A DNA stretch of 5,570 nt from Clostridia bacterium. GTDB lineage: Bacteria; Bacillota_A; Clostridia; Christensenellales; Aristaeellaceae. Below the pieces are notes generated by a model, which saw only the letters and a list, made by a program, of their open reading frames with translations, was not told the DNA's origin and searched no databases. The position numbers were made by a program, and so were the translations under genes. The DNA is taken from NCBI GenBank assembly GCA_017412025.1, contig JAFQOY010000243.1:1-5570 (forward strand), given 5' to 3'. This document shows positions 1 through 5,570 of this stretch, piece after piece; the first letter of the stretch is position 1, and each line of letters opens with the position of its first letter.

Positions 1-790
1 GCACGCGCTCGATCATCTGCACGCGATCCTCAAGATGATGCTCGCGGATTTTCTCCTCCACGCTTTCCTTGAGATAGCCTTCGCCGACCATAAGGAGCTT
101 AAACGGCTTCTGATCGCAAATTTTTGCAAAAAGATCAATCGTCTCCACCGGGCTCTTTTCCGGCTTGAGGCGGCCGACAAAGCTGATGATCACGTCATCA
201 TCCGTATAGCCGTAGGCAGCGCGGAGCTGCGTGCGGTCGTGATCAGCGTAATTGGTCTTGAGTTCGGAGGCATCCAGACCGACCGGCGCGACGGAGCAGC
301 GATTGACGCCGAGGACACGCAGCTCGTCCTGCACGGCTTTGGATTTGGCGATCACCGGCAGGCGTTTATAGATGCGAAGCGTACCCATGGCAAAGGCTGC
401 GTCCATCAGACGGGACTTGAAATTGCGCTGCGCGCTGTGAGCGATGCCGATATAGGGGACGAACGCGATATGGTGGCGCAGGCAATAGCGGTAAATGCGG
501 AGAAGGAACAGCTGCGTATCGGAAAAGACGAGAAGCCCGTCAAGCTGGGGATCCAGTATATCCGGATGCATGACGCCATGCACGCCAATCGCATGCACGG
601 GAATATAGCGCATGTCAAGATCATCAGAAATAATCTGATGATCGGCGGGCTTGTCTTTGGAAACGCATTTGTAGATGGTTACGCGGTGTCCCTGGGCGGT
701 CAGCGCCTTGCCGAGGCCGATTTCCTGACTGTGATAGAATCCCTTTTTACCAAATCCGCTGACGATGGTGACCAGAATACCCAGACGCAT
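1..790 (-). CDS. GT4-family glycosyltransferase (GT-B fold), C-terminus cut by window edge
   Basis: Reading the minus strand from the ATG at 790 gives an uninterrupted frame of 263 residues that leaves the window. The product is a cytoplasmic glycosyltransferase that probably adds one sugar from a nucleotide-sugar donor to the lipid-linked repeat unit. The N-terminus (MRLGILVTIVSG) has a strand followed by a glycine-rich loop, then LGKALTAQGHRVTIY, as in the acceptor domain of GT-B enzymes. VAPVGLD at about 167-173 matches the hinge motif often seen as PNGxD. FVGRLKPEK at 204-212 is the donor-phosphate motif of GT4, with R207 and K212 as expected binding residues, and LLMVGEG follows at 232-238. 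Family members are usually about 370-400 residues, so roughly a third is missing, including the E-x7-E region. A site AGGAAGT lies five bases before the ATG. The donor and acceptor sugars cannot be told. The family call is firm. The long frame on the opposite strand (35-796) is a shadow. Confidence 0.93.
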   Translation of the reverse strand, partial: MRLGILVTIVSGFGKKGFYHSQEIGLGKALTAQGHRVTIYKCVSKDKPADHQIISDDLDMRYIPVHAIGVHGVMHPDILDPQLDGLLVFSDTQLFLLRIYRYCLRHHIAFVPYIGIAHSAQRNFKSRLMDAAFAMGTLRIYKRLPVIAKSKAVQDELRVLGVNRCSVAPVGLDASELKTNYADHDRTQLRAAYGYTDDDVIISFVGRLKPEKSPVETIDLFAKICDQKPFKLLMVGEGYLKESVEEKIREHHLEDRVQMIERV

Positions 791-818
791 AAATGACTTC
801 CTTTCTTAGACGGCAATT

Positions 819-836
819 CGTGAACAGCGATTCACG
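819..836 (-). repeat. Small inverted repeat (hairpin) between flippase and glycosyltransferase genes
   Basis: The minus strand reads CGTGAA, a six-base loop, then TTCACG: a perfect six-base-pair stem. It sits in the 58-base gap, just after the flippase stop and before the ribosome binding site of the glycosyltransferase gene. There is no run of T after it, so it is not a standard intrinsic terminator. It could stabilise the upstream mRNA end or be a processing site, or it may be chance. Confidence 0.45.
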
Positions 837-848
837 CGCAACGATGGA

Positions 849-2378
849 TCAGCGTCGGAAATGGAGCTTTTTAAGCAGCATCCGCCATTCATCCGCGCTG
901 AGAACGACGGCAAAATGAACGAGCGTGCCGATTGCGGCGTATGCGGCGATACACAAAAACAGCGTGAGCCAGGTTTCAGGCAGATACAGGCGCGAAAGGC
1001 CGGTAAACAGCAGGGTGAGCACGCCGCAGGAGACAACGTTACGGATGATATTGGGATAGAATGTCAGCAGAGGGAACTTCAGTACGTGCGCCATATACAG
1101 CGGATTGGAAACGAAATTAACGAAGCCAATCAGCACGACCGTCGTCCATACGACGGCATAGACGCCCAGCTGCGTATAGCGCAGCAGCATCACCATGGAA
1201 ACCACGTTGATCAGGCCCGTAACAATGGTGATGATGCAGGGGATTTTCTGTTTGACAGTCAGCGTATAGATGTAATACAAAGGTTTCATGGAGCCGCTGG
1301 CCACACTGGTCAGCACGGTGATCACGGTGAGCCGGTAGACCAGCGCGATATCCTCTCCGGGAATCCAGAGTCTGTAATACACCATGCCCAGCGCGAAAAA
1401 GCCGGCAAAGGCAAGGTTTGAAAGCAGCGCGGAGAGCTTCATGGACAGCCTGAGCTCGCCAAGCAGCCGATCCATTTTGTTTTCCGCATAGGAGCGCAGG
1501 AACATGGGCTGAAACGCATGACCTACGACGTGATAAAGGCTGTGAAAGATGAGATCGATGCTCTTAGCGATGGCGAGCTGCCCCATGGCAAGAGGCGTAA
1601 GCATGAGGTTGCACACGGCCAGATCCAGTCCGCTGTGCAGCAGCGCACCCAGATCATTGGCCGAGGACCAGACTCCATCCGCTACGAGCTTTTTGACGGC
1701 GCTCCTGCGGAAATCTCCTCGATGCACTTTTAGCTGCGGCGTATAGCGGCGGGTGATGAGCCAATCGGAGAAGACAATGACCGCGCCTGCACACAGCAGC
1801 GCCAAGCCGACAAGCGCAACGTTGGCACGGAAGACGCGGAAGACGGCCAGAAGCACGGCTGCCTCGCACAGATAGGAAAGGAGCTTGAAGACGCCGACAA
1901 TATCCAGCTTGTCAGCGATGTAAGCGCCCGTTCCGTATACGCTGAAAACCGTGACCAGAAAGAAGCGGACGAAGACGAAGATAAACAGCAGCTTGACATC
2001 GGCAATCAGCTCATGTGGGATGACGAGCAGGCGTTCAAGCGAGGCAATACAAAAAAGGGAAACACACAGGATAATCACGCCCAGCACAACGTCGCCGAAA
2101 AAGGTGGAGCTGAAGTAAATGTTGGCCGTTTTCAAGTCTCGGTTGTGATAGGCGACGGCGATGTGTCTGGCGGCAAAGGAATTGAGCGCCAGCGTGATGA
2201 TGGTGGCGTACTGCGCCAGATTCTTGGCGAGGGATACGTAGCCGTAAGCCGCCGTACCGACATTGCTGGTGATAAACGGCGTGAGAAACAGATTGATGAG
2301 ATAATTGACGGTGAACGCGGAGCCAGTGACGAGCATGGTCCGAAAGAGCCTTTTCATTTGAGAACCATTTGAAGACAT
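849..2378 (-). CDS. Wzx-type polysaccharide flippase (MOP superfamily)
   Basis: This 509-residue integral membrane protein probably moves the undecaprenyl-linked repeat unit from the inner to the outer face of the membrane, handing it to the polymerase encoded just upstream. By eye there are about 12-13 hydrophobic segments, near residues 14-36, 45-66, 93-114, 126-148, 160-182, 186-204, 242-262, 318-336, 345-365, 380-399, 404-424, 447-463 and 470-493. The longest polar stretches, near 205-240 and 295-312, are rich in Arg and Lys, which fits cytoplasmic loops. The N-terminus has the pattern of polysaccharide transporters: a basic start, a first helix ending in LTPFIT, then VGTAAYGYVSLAKNLAQY. 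Length and helix number fit the Wzx/PST group. The ATG at 2378 is favoured over the Met at residue 8 because a very strong ribosome binding site lies eight bases before it. The start is only six bases after the polymerase stop. MurJ or another MOP transporter is a less likely alternative given the neighbours. Confidence 0.88.
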   Translation of the reverse strand: MSSNGSQMKRLFRTMLVTGSAFTVNYLINLFLTPFITSNVGTAAYGYVSLAKNLAQYATIITLALNSFAARHIAVAYHNRDLKTANIYFSSTFFGDVVLGVIILCVSLFCIASLERLLVIPHELIADVKLLFIFVFVRFFLVTVFSVYGTGAYIADKLDIVGVFKLLSYLCEAAVLLAVFRVFRANVALVGLALLCAGAVIVFSDWLITRRYTPQLKVHRGDFRRSAVKKLVADGVWSSANDLGALLHSGLDLAVCNLMLTPLAMGQLAIAKSIDLIFHSLYHVVGHAFQPMFLRSYAENKMDRLLGELRLSMKLSALLSNLAFAGFFALGMVYYRLWIPGEDIALVYRLTVITVLTSVASGSMKPLYYIYTLTVKQKIPCIITIVTGLINVVSMVMLLRYTQLGVYAVVWTTVVLIGFVNFVSNPLYMAHVLKFPLLTFYPNIIRNVVSCGVLTLLFTGLSRLYLPETWLTLFLCIAAYAAIGTLVHFAVVLSADEWRMLLKKLHFRR

Positions 2379-2384
2379 GCCCTT

Positions 2385-3665
2385 TTACCTCCCTCCTGCG
2401 CGTGACGGAGCGCTGCTCTCCTCTTCCCTGCAGCAGGCGGCGCCCAGCGTGAAAAAGAGGAACATGGTCATGAATTCATGGGTCGCAAAAGCACGCTCGG
2501 CAAAGCCGAAAATCATGAAAAACAGAACAAATGCGCTGCACCAGAGATAGCGCTCCTCGTCAAGCGTATGGATCTGTTTCATAGAAGCGAGCAGGGAAAC
2601 AAAGAACGCGCCCACGCCCAGTACGCCCGAATTGAGCAGCATTTCAATGAGCAGATTGTGCGTGCCGGAAAGCTGGCGGGCCATGAAGGAATGCGCCTCA
2701 AAGGCATTGTGCAGCATATCGACCGCATAAGGATCGCGCCAGAACATGGCATAGCCGTATCCGCACAGCGTGTGAGACTGCATGATCAGCGACAGGGAGG
2801 CCTCCCACAGGGGAACGCGGCCCGTCAGCGTCGCATCCTTTCCTAACATCTCAAACAGGGGAGAAAAAAACGGCAGAATCGTCATGGCGACAACGAGAAA
2901 AGAAATGCTGCCTGCGATGTAAATCCAGCCAAGCGGCAGGCGGCTAAGCAGCAGACTCCTTCGCTGCAGGACGAGCAGATAAAACCCGGCGGCGCAGAGG
3001 CAGAGCATGCTGCTGACGTTGTGCGTGAGCACAAGCAGGATCAGTTGCAGGCTGAGCATGATGACAAACAGGCGGGAAGGAACGATGCGCTTTTCTCCAT
3101 AGATGCGCAGCAACACGAGCTGCACCAGAATGCCGAAGGCCAGTTCCGTACCCGCGCCGTTCTTGGCGGAATAGACGCCGACAAAATCCCCGGCATAAGC
3201 GGCGCTTTCGCGATAGACATAGCCCGGGAAAAGACCGACGAAGATCAGCGTCAGCGCGACAAAGAGGATCTGCGCATAGTAAAGGCGCTCAAGAACAGCT
3301 TGCAGGGAAAACTGATTGCACAGCCACAGCGCAAACAGGATGGTAACAGTCACGCGGATGCAGGTGATGATCTGCAGGCTCGGGCTGATGGAGACCAGCA
3401 TGGAACTGACAAACAGCACGGCGGCAAACAGATAAACCGACCAGTATTTTCTGCGAAGATCGATCACCAGGATGTCCATCAGGTTCTCTGAGCTGGTGAG
3501 GAGCATGACGCCGATCATCAGCAGAAACGCGCTGTAGTCAATGACCGTGCGAAACCAGCCGCCAAAGATTCGCGTATAATTGCCGGGAAAGCCGAGGCTG
3601 TTGAGAAAGATGAAGATGACGATCAGATCGACGGCGCTGCGCTTGCTTTGCGCGCGTGCATTCAT
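2385..3665 (-). CDS. Wzy-type polysaccharide polymerase (O-antigen ligase/polymerase family)
   Basis: This is a 426-residue multi-pass membrane protein with roughly 10-12 hydrophobic segments. It probably joins lipid-linked repeat units into polymer on the outer face of the membrane. The best evidence is the Wzy_C/O-antigen-ligase signature. GKDATLTGRVPLW lies at 275-287, GYGYAMFW at 302-309, and THNLLIEMLLNSGVLG at 335-350, with H336 and N337 in the conserved His-Asn position. An earlier VYSAKNGAG at 164-172 corresponds to the conserved Lys-Asn loop after a helix. The stretch 270-340 is the large outer loop expected in this family. ATG at 3665 is preceded by GAGGGTG five bases upstream, and the kinase stop is 33 bases further up. 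The last codons (GGA GGG AGG TAA) double as the ribosome binding site of the flippase gene. Sequence alone does not separate polymerase from ligase. Between a Wzz-kinase gene and a flippase gene, polymerase is the better reading. Confidence 0.88.
   Translation of the reverse strand: MNARAQSKRSAVDLIVIFIFLNSLGFPGNYTRIFGGWFRTVIDYSAFLLMIGVMLLTSSENLMDILVIDLRRKYWSVYLFAAVLFVSSMLVSISPSLQIITCIRVTVTILFALWLCNQFSLQAVLERLYYAQILFVALTLIFVGLFPGYVYRESAAYAGDFVGVYSAKNGAGTELAFGILVQLVLLRIYGEKRIVPSRLFVIMLSLQLILLVLTHNVSSMLCLCAAGFYLLVLQRRSLLLSRLPLGWIYIAGSISFLVVAMTILPFFSPLFEMLGKDATLTGRVPLWEASLSLIMQSHTLCGYGYAMFWRDPYAVDMLHNAFEAHSFMARQLSGTHNLLIEMLLNSGVLGVGAFFVSLLASMKQIHTLDEERYLWCSAFVLFFMIFGFAERAFATHEFMTMFLFFTLGAACCREEESSAPSRAGGR
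2387..2397 (-). promoter_or_regulatory. Double ribosome binding site of the flippase gene inside the end of the polymerase gene
   Basis: The minus strand reads AGGAGGGAGGT, holding AGGAGG and GGAGGT in overlap. The nearer copy ends eight bases before ATG 2378. It overlaps the last three codons and first stop-codon base of the polymerase gene, so ribosomes finishing the polymerase uncover or occupy it. This suggests translational coupling of polymerase and flippase. Confidence 0.8.
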
Positions 3666-3698
3666 GGAAACACCCTCTTTATCAGATCGTAAGAGAAA

Positions 3699-5150
3699 TC
3701 AGCGCTTTTTGCGCTTCTCTTCCCTGCGCTTGCTCTTCTTGCGCTTTTTCGGCTTACTCCACTGCGGAGAATTGGCTTCGCTTTCATCCCAGCGGACGCC
3801 GGAAGTCACGCCGTTGATGACGCAGCCGGCGATCAGCGTGCCGGACTTATCAAGGCGCTCCAGTGCGTCGCGGATGACATCGAGCGTGGAGGCGTCGTAG
3901 CGCATGACAAACACCGCGCTGTCTGCCACCTGATTCAGGCGCATCGCATCGGCGACCATGCCCACGGGCGGGGTGTCCATCAGGACGTAGTCATACGTCT
4001 GAGCGAGGCGCTTGACCAGGCTGAGCGTCGTCTCGTCCATCATGATGCCGCGGTGCTCCACGACCGTGGGCAGCAGATCAAGATAGCCGGTGAGCGTGGT
4101 GATGGCCTCGACCTCGCTGATATCGCCGCGATAGAGCGCGTTGAGCGAATGCTCATAATCCACCGCATCCAGGAAGAGGCTGCCAAGACGCGGATTGCGG
4201 AAATCGAAGTCGATGAGCAGCACGCGGTAGCCCAGATTGGACAGGGCGACAGCGAGGTTAGCGGCGACGACGGTCTTACCCTCCTCATGGGAGGCGGAGG
4301 TGACATAGATGCACTTGTGCAGGCCCGATCCCAGGCGATTGCGCAGGATGTGCGCCGTGGAGGAGAATTCCTCCACGATTTCATCGCGAATGCCGGAAAC
4401 AGACAGGGAAACCCTGTCGCGGGAGAACCATTCAACGTTATCCGGAAGCGTGCCCAGTGTCTGAAGACCCAGCTTGTCGCTCACATCGCGCACGTTGGTG
4501 AGCGTCGGATGCAGCAGAACCTGAAGCGCGCTGATGCACACGCCCAGAATCAGACCCAGGAAGGTCATATACAGCCAGATGGAGGCATTGAGGCTGCCGC
4601 CGACGAGGAACTTGGCCGTGGGCTCGTTGACCGAGGCGATGGAGCCGATGCCCAGCGTCTGCTGGAACAGCGGCCTGGAAATTGCGGTGAGCGTTTCAAG
4701 AATCCTCACACCCTCTTCGGCACTGCGCCAGTAGAGCGACATCTCAATGATACGCGTAGTGTTGTACTGACGAAGGGTGAGGTTGGAGGCGATATCCTTT
4801 GGGGTGATGCCAAGCAGACCCATCTGCTCGATCACCTGGCTGAGCGCTCTGTCGCTTTGCAGGATATAGATCATCGGCTCAACCAGAGAATTGGCGAGCG
4901 TGATATCCTCGTTGCGGGGATAGGCGGCATTGGTCGCAGGATAATTGCCGCCGGCATTTTCGGACGTGACGACCGCAGAGGCGGTAATCAGGTATTCCTT
5001 GGTCATCTCTCCGCGCAGAAAGGAGAGGCCGGAAAGCGCGACGCCCACGACAAGGCCGGCAAGCGTCAGCAGCAGGATCATGCGCTTATTCTTGACAATC
5101 GCATGGAGGAGGTCGCCCAGCCTGAGCTGAATGGATTGAGAATTATTCAC
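3699..5150 (-). CDS. Fused Wzz chain-length regulator and BY-type tyrosine kinase/ATPase, no C-terminal Tyr cluster
   Basis: This membrane protein of 483 residues probably controls polymer length and assembly by the Wzy system. Residues 1-213 form the Wzz domain: a short cytoplasmic start, a first helix at about 24-45, an outer loop of about 145 residues, and a second helix at about 191-213. This loop is short, as in CpsC-type proteins. Residues from about 220 form the cytoplasmic P-loop domain. It has Walker A (SASHEEGKT, 285-293), Walker A' (LLIDFDFR, 311-318, D314 and D316) and Walker B (VLMDTPP, 389-395). These motifs mark BY-kinases, which in many Bacillota are split as CpsC plus CpsD. 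The tail (466-483) is almost all Lys/Arg. The last 30 residues contain no tyrosine, so the usual autophosphorylated cluster is missing. The first glycine of the common GEGK form is Glu here. GTG at 5150 is chosen because AGGAAGTGA ends five bases before it. GTG at 5159 lies inside that site. The gene starts 21 bases after the upstream stop. Confidence 0.92.
   Translation of the reverse strand: MNNSQSIQLRLGDLLHAIVKNKRMILLLTLAGLVVGVALSGLSFLRGEMTKEYLITASAVVTSENAGGNYPATNAAYPRNEDITLANSLVEPMIYILQSDRALSQVIEQMGLLGITPKDIASNLTLRQYNTTRIIEMSLYWRSAEEGVRILETLTAISRPLFQQTLGIGSIASVNEPTAKFLVGGSLNASIWLYMTFLGLILGVCISALQVLLHPTLTNVRDVSDKLGLQTLGTLPDNVEWFSRDRVSLSVSGIRDEIVEEFSSTAHILRNRLGSGLHKCIYVTSASHEEGKTVVAANLAVALSNLGYRVLLIDFDFRNPRLGSLFLDAVDYEHSLNALYRGDISEVEAITTLTGYLDLLPTVVEHRGIMMDETTLSLVKRLAQTYDYVLMDTPPVGMVADAMRLNQVADSAVFVMRYDASTLDVIRDALERLDKSGTLIAGCVINGVTSGVRWDESEANSPQWSKPKKRKKSKRREEKRKKR
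3702..3755 (-). repeat. Low-complexity Lys/Arg-coding tract at the end of the kinase gene
   Basis: These 18 codons encode KPKKRKKSKRREEKRKKR. AAAAAGCGC (Lys-Lys-Arg) occurs twice, 39 bases apart and in the same frame, and AAGCGC occurs again between them. The repetition suggests growth by slippage or local duplication. The tract is in frame with the kinase and ends at the TGA (3701-3699), so it is part of the protein as read. Confidence 0.6.
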
Positions 5151-5155
5151 GTCAT

Positions 5156-5165
5156 TCACTTCCTC
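5156..5165 (-). promoter_or_regulatory. Ribosome binding site that fixes the Wzz-kinase start at 5150
   Basis: The minus strand reads GAGGAAGTGA, matching the ideal AGGAGGTGA at eight of nine positions. It ends five bases before GTG 5150, the usual distance. The in-frame GTG at 5159 is part of the site itself and so cannot be its start. Confidence 0.75.
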
Positions 5166-5171
5166 AATGGT

Positions 5172-5570
5172 TTACTTTCTTTTGCGGCGCAGCAGCAGGA
5201 AAGCGAAGGCTGCACATACGATGGCAACGCATCCCGCAGCGAGTGCGGTATCCGCCACGGTCCACATTTTGTACTCAAAGGTCTGAACATCGCCGGTATC
5301 TTCGACGAAAATGGTCTTCTGCTGCTGCGTTTTGCCGTCCACGATCAGAGCGTATCGGCCAGGCACAAGGCCCTCAAAGACCTCGGGCATGGCGCTGCTC
5401 GTCCACAGGCGCACGGCATTTCCGTTTTCATCATATAGTCCCATGCTCACGTCGGAGCGGACGCTGCCAAGCAGGGTATCCGTGACGCTGACGGACACGC
5501 GGACGATCCGGTTAACCACGTCAAGGTGATAGACAGGCGATTCTTCGATCAGACCCCTGCCGGAGACGGC
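5172..5570 (-). CDS. Surface protein with SpaA/prealbumin-like domain and C-terminal membrane anchor, N-terminus outside window
   Basis: The frame is open to the right edge and ends at TAA (5174-5172), giving the last 132 residues. Residues about 22-100 look like one small beta-sandwich of the SpaA/Cna-B prealbumin-like type. VSMGLYDENGNAVRLWTSS (41-59) is followed by FEGLVPGRYALIVDG (65-79) and a last strand, DVQTFEYK (94-101). The GLxPGxY turn is the typical signature. Residues 1-20 may be the end of an earlier repeat. A 19-residue hydrophobic helix (109-127) and RRKRK (128-132) follow, the layout of a wall or membrane anchor. No LPxTG is present; VADTA (105-109) sits where a sortase motif would be. 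Such proteins stand on the outside of Gram-positive cells as adhesins, stalks or pilins. Its role here is unknown. A PEGA-like or carboxypeptidase-regulatory-like domain is an alternative. It precedes the Wzz-kinase gene by 21 bases on the same strand, so it is probably cotranscribed. No true start is visible; a GTG at 5519 is internal. Confidence 0.75.
   Translation of the reverse strand, partial: AVSGRGLIEESPVYHLDVVNRIVRVSVSVTDTLLGSVRSDVSMGLYDENGNAVRLWTSSAMPEVFEGLVPGRYALIVDGKTQQQKTIFVEDTGDVQTFEYKMWTVADTALAAGCVAIVCAAFAFLLLRRKRK

Noticed and set aside
35..796. A 253-codon open frame on the plus strand
   Set aside because: It lies opposite the glycosyltransferase frame, which has clear GT4 motifs and its own ribosome binding site. 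The plus-strand product resembles no family I know.
3540..3665. Possible frameshift hiding a tyrosine-rich kinase end in the sequence after the kinase stop
   Set aside because: No cluster of tyrosine codons is seen in the other frames just after 3699, and the polymerase gene starts normally at 3665 with its own ribosome binding site.
3675..3695. Possible hairpin (CTCTT with AAGAG) that could cover the polymerase ribosome binding site
   Set aside because: The stem is only five mostly weak pairs with an 11-base loop, which is expected by chance in such sequence.
3580..3900. A plus-strand frame of 106 codons rich in Arg, Leu and Phe
   Set aside because: It reads across the kinase-polymerase junction on the opposite strand. 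Its Phe/Leu/Arg richness comes from the complement of the Lys/Arg tract.
4053..5438. A 461-codon open frame on the plus strand, opposite the kinase and SpaA-like genes
   Set aside because: It spans two well-recognised genes and a gene boundary on the other strand. Its product is rich in His, Gln, Gly and Asp with no domain or membrane pattern. This is a typical antisense shadow of biased codons.
1..5570. Search for tRNA, rRNA, CRISPR repeats, insertion sequence ends, riboswitches and promoters
   Set aside because: Nothing convincing was seen. Coding sequence fills nearly the whole window, and the gaps of 6, 21, 33 and 58 bases are too short for most such elements.

Overview
The window is one strand of a surface-polysaccharide (exopolysaccharide or capsule) operon. 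Five genes lie head to tail on the minus strand, so transcription runs from the right edge to the left edge. The two end genes are cut by the window. The largest gap between genes is 58 bases, and no promoter or intrinsic terminator was seen.

In order of transcription: (1) 5570-5172, the C-terminal part of a surface protein with a SpaA/prealbumin-like beta domain, one membrane helix and a short basic tail; (2) 5150-3699, a Wzz-type chain-length domain fused to a BY-type (bacterial tyrosine kinase) P-loop domain; (3) 3665-2385, a Wzy/O-antigen-ligase-type polymerase; (4) 2378-849, a Wzx/MOP-type flippase; (5) 790-1, a GT4-family glycosyltransferase cut at its C-terminus.

Together these fit a Wzx/Wzy-dependent pathway. 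Glycosyltransferases build a lipid-linked repeat unit in the cytoplasm, the flippase turns it outward, the polymerase joins the units, and the Wzz-kinase protein sets chain length. The initiating phosphoglycosyl transferase, a tyrosine phosphatase and further glycosyltransferases are not in the window and would be expected in the flanks.

The likely host is a member of the Bacillota, probably a moderately GC-rich gut-type Clostridia. This is an inference from strong AGGAGGTGA-like ribosome binding sites before every start that can be seen, the SpaA-like surface protein ending in a membrane helix plus RRKRK, and the short outer loop of the Wzz domain, as in CpsC-type proteins. No species can be named from the sequence.

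The most unusual point is the kinase. Its ATP-binding motifs are present, but the C-terminal tyrosine cluster that BY-kinases normally autophosphorylate is absent and is replaced by a lysine/arginine tail. The oligomerisation motif before the P-loop also looks degenerate. The SpaA-like gene at the head of a polymerisation cassette is the second point of interest.
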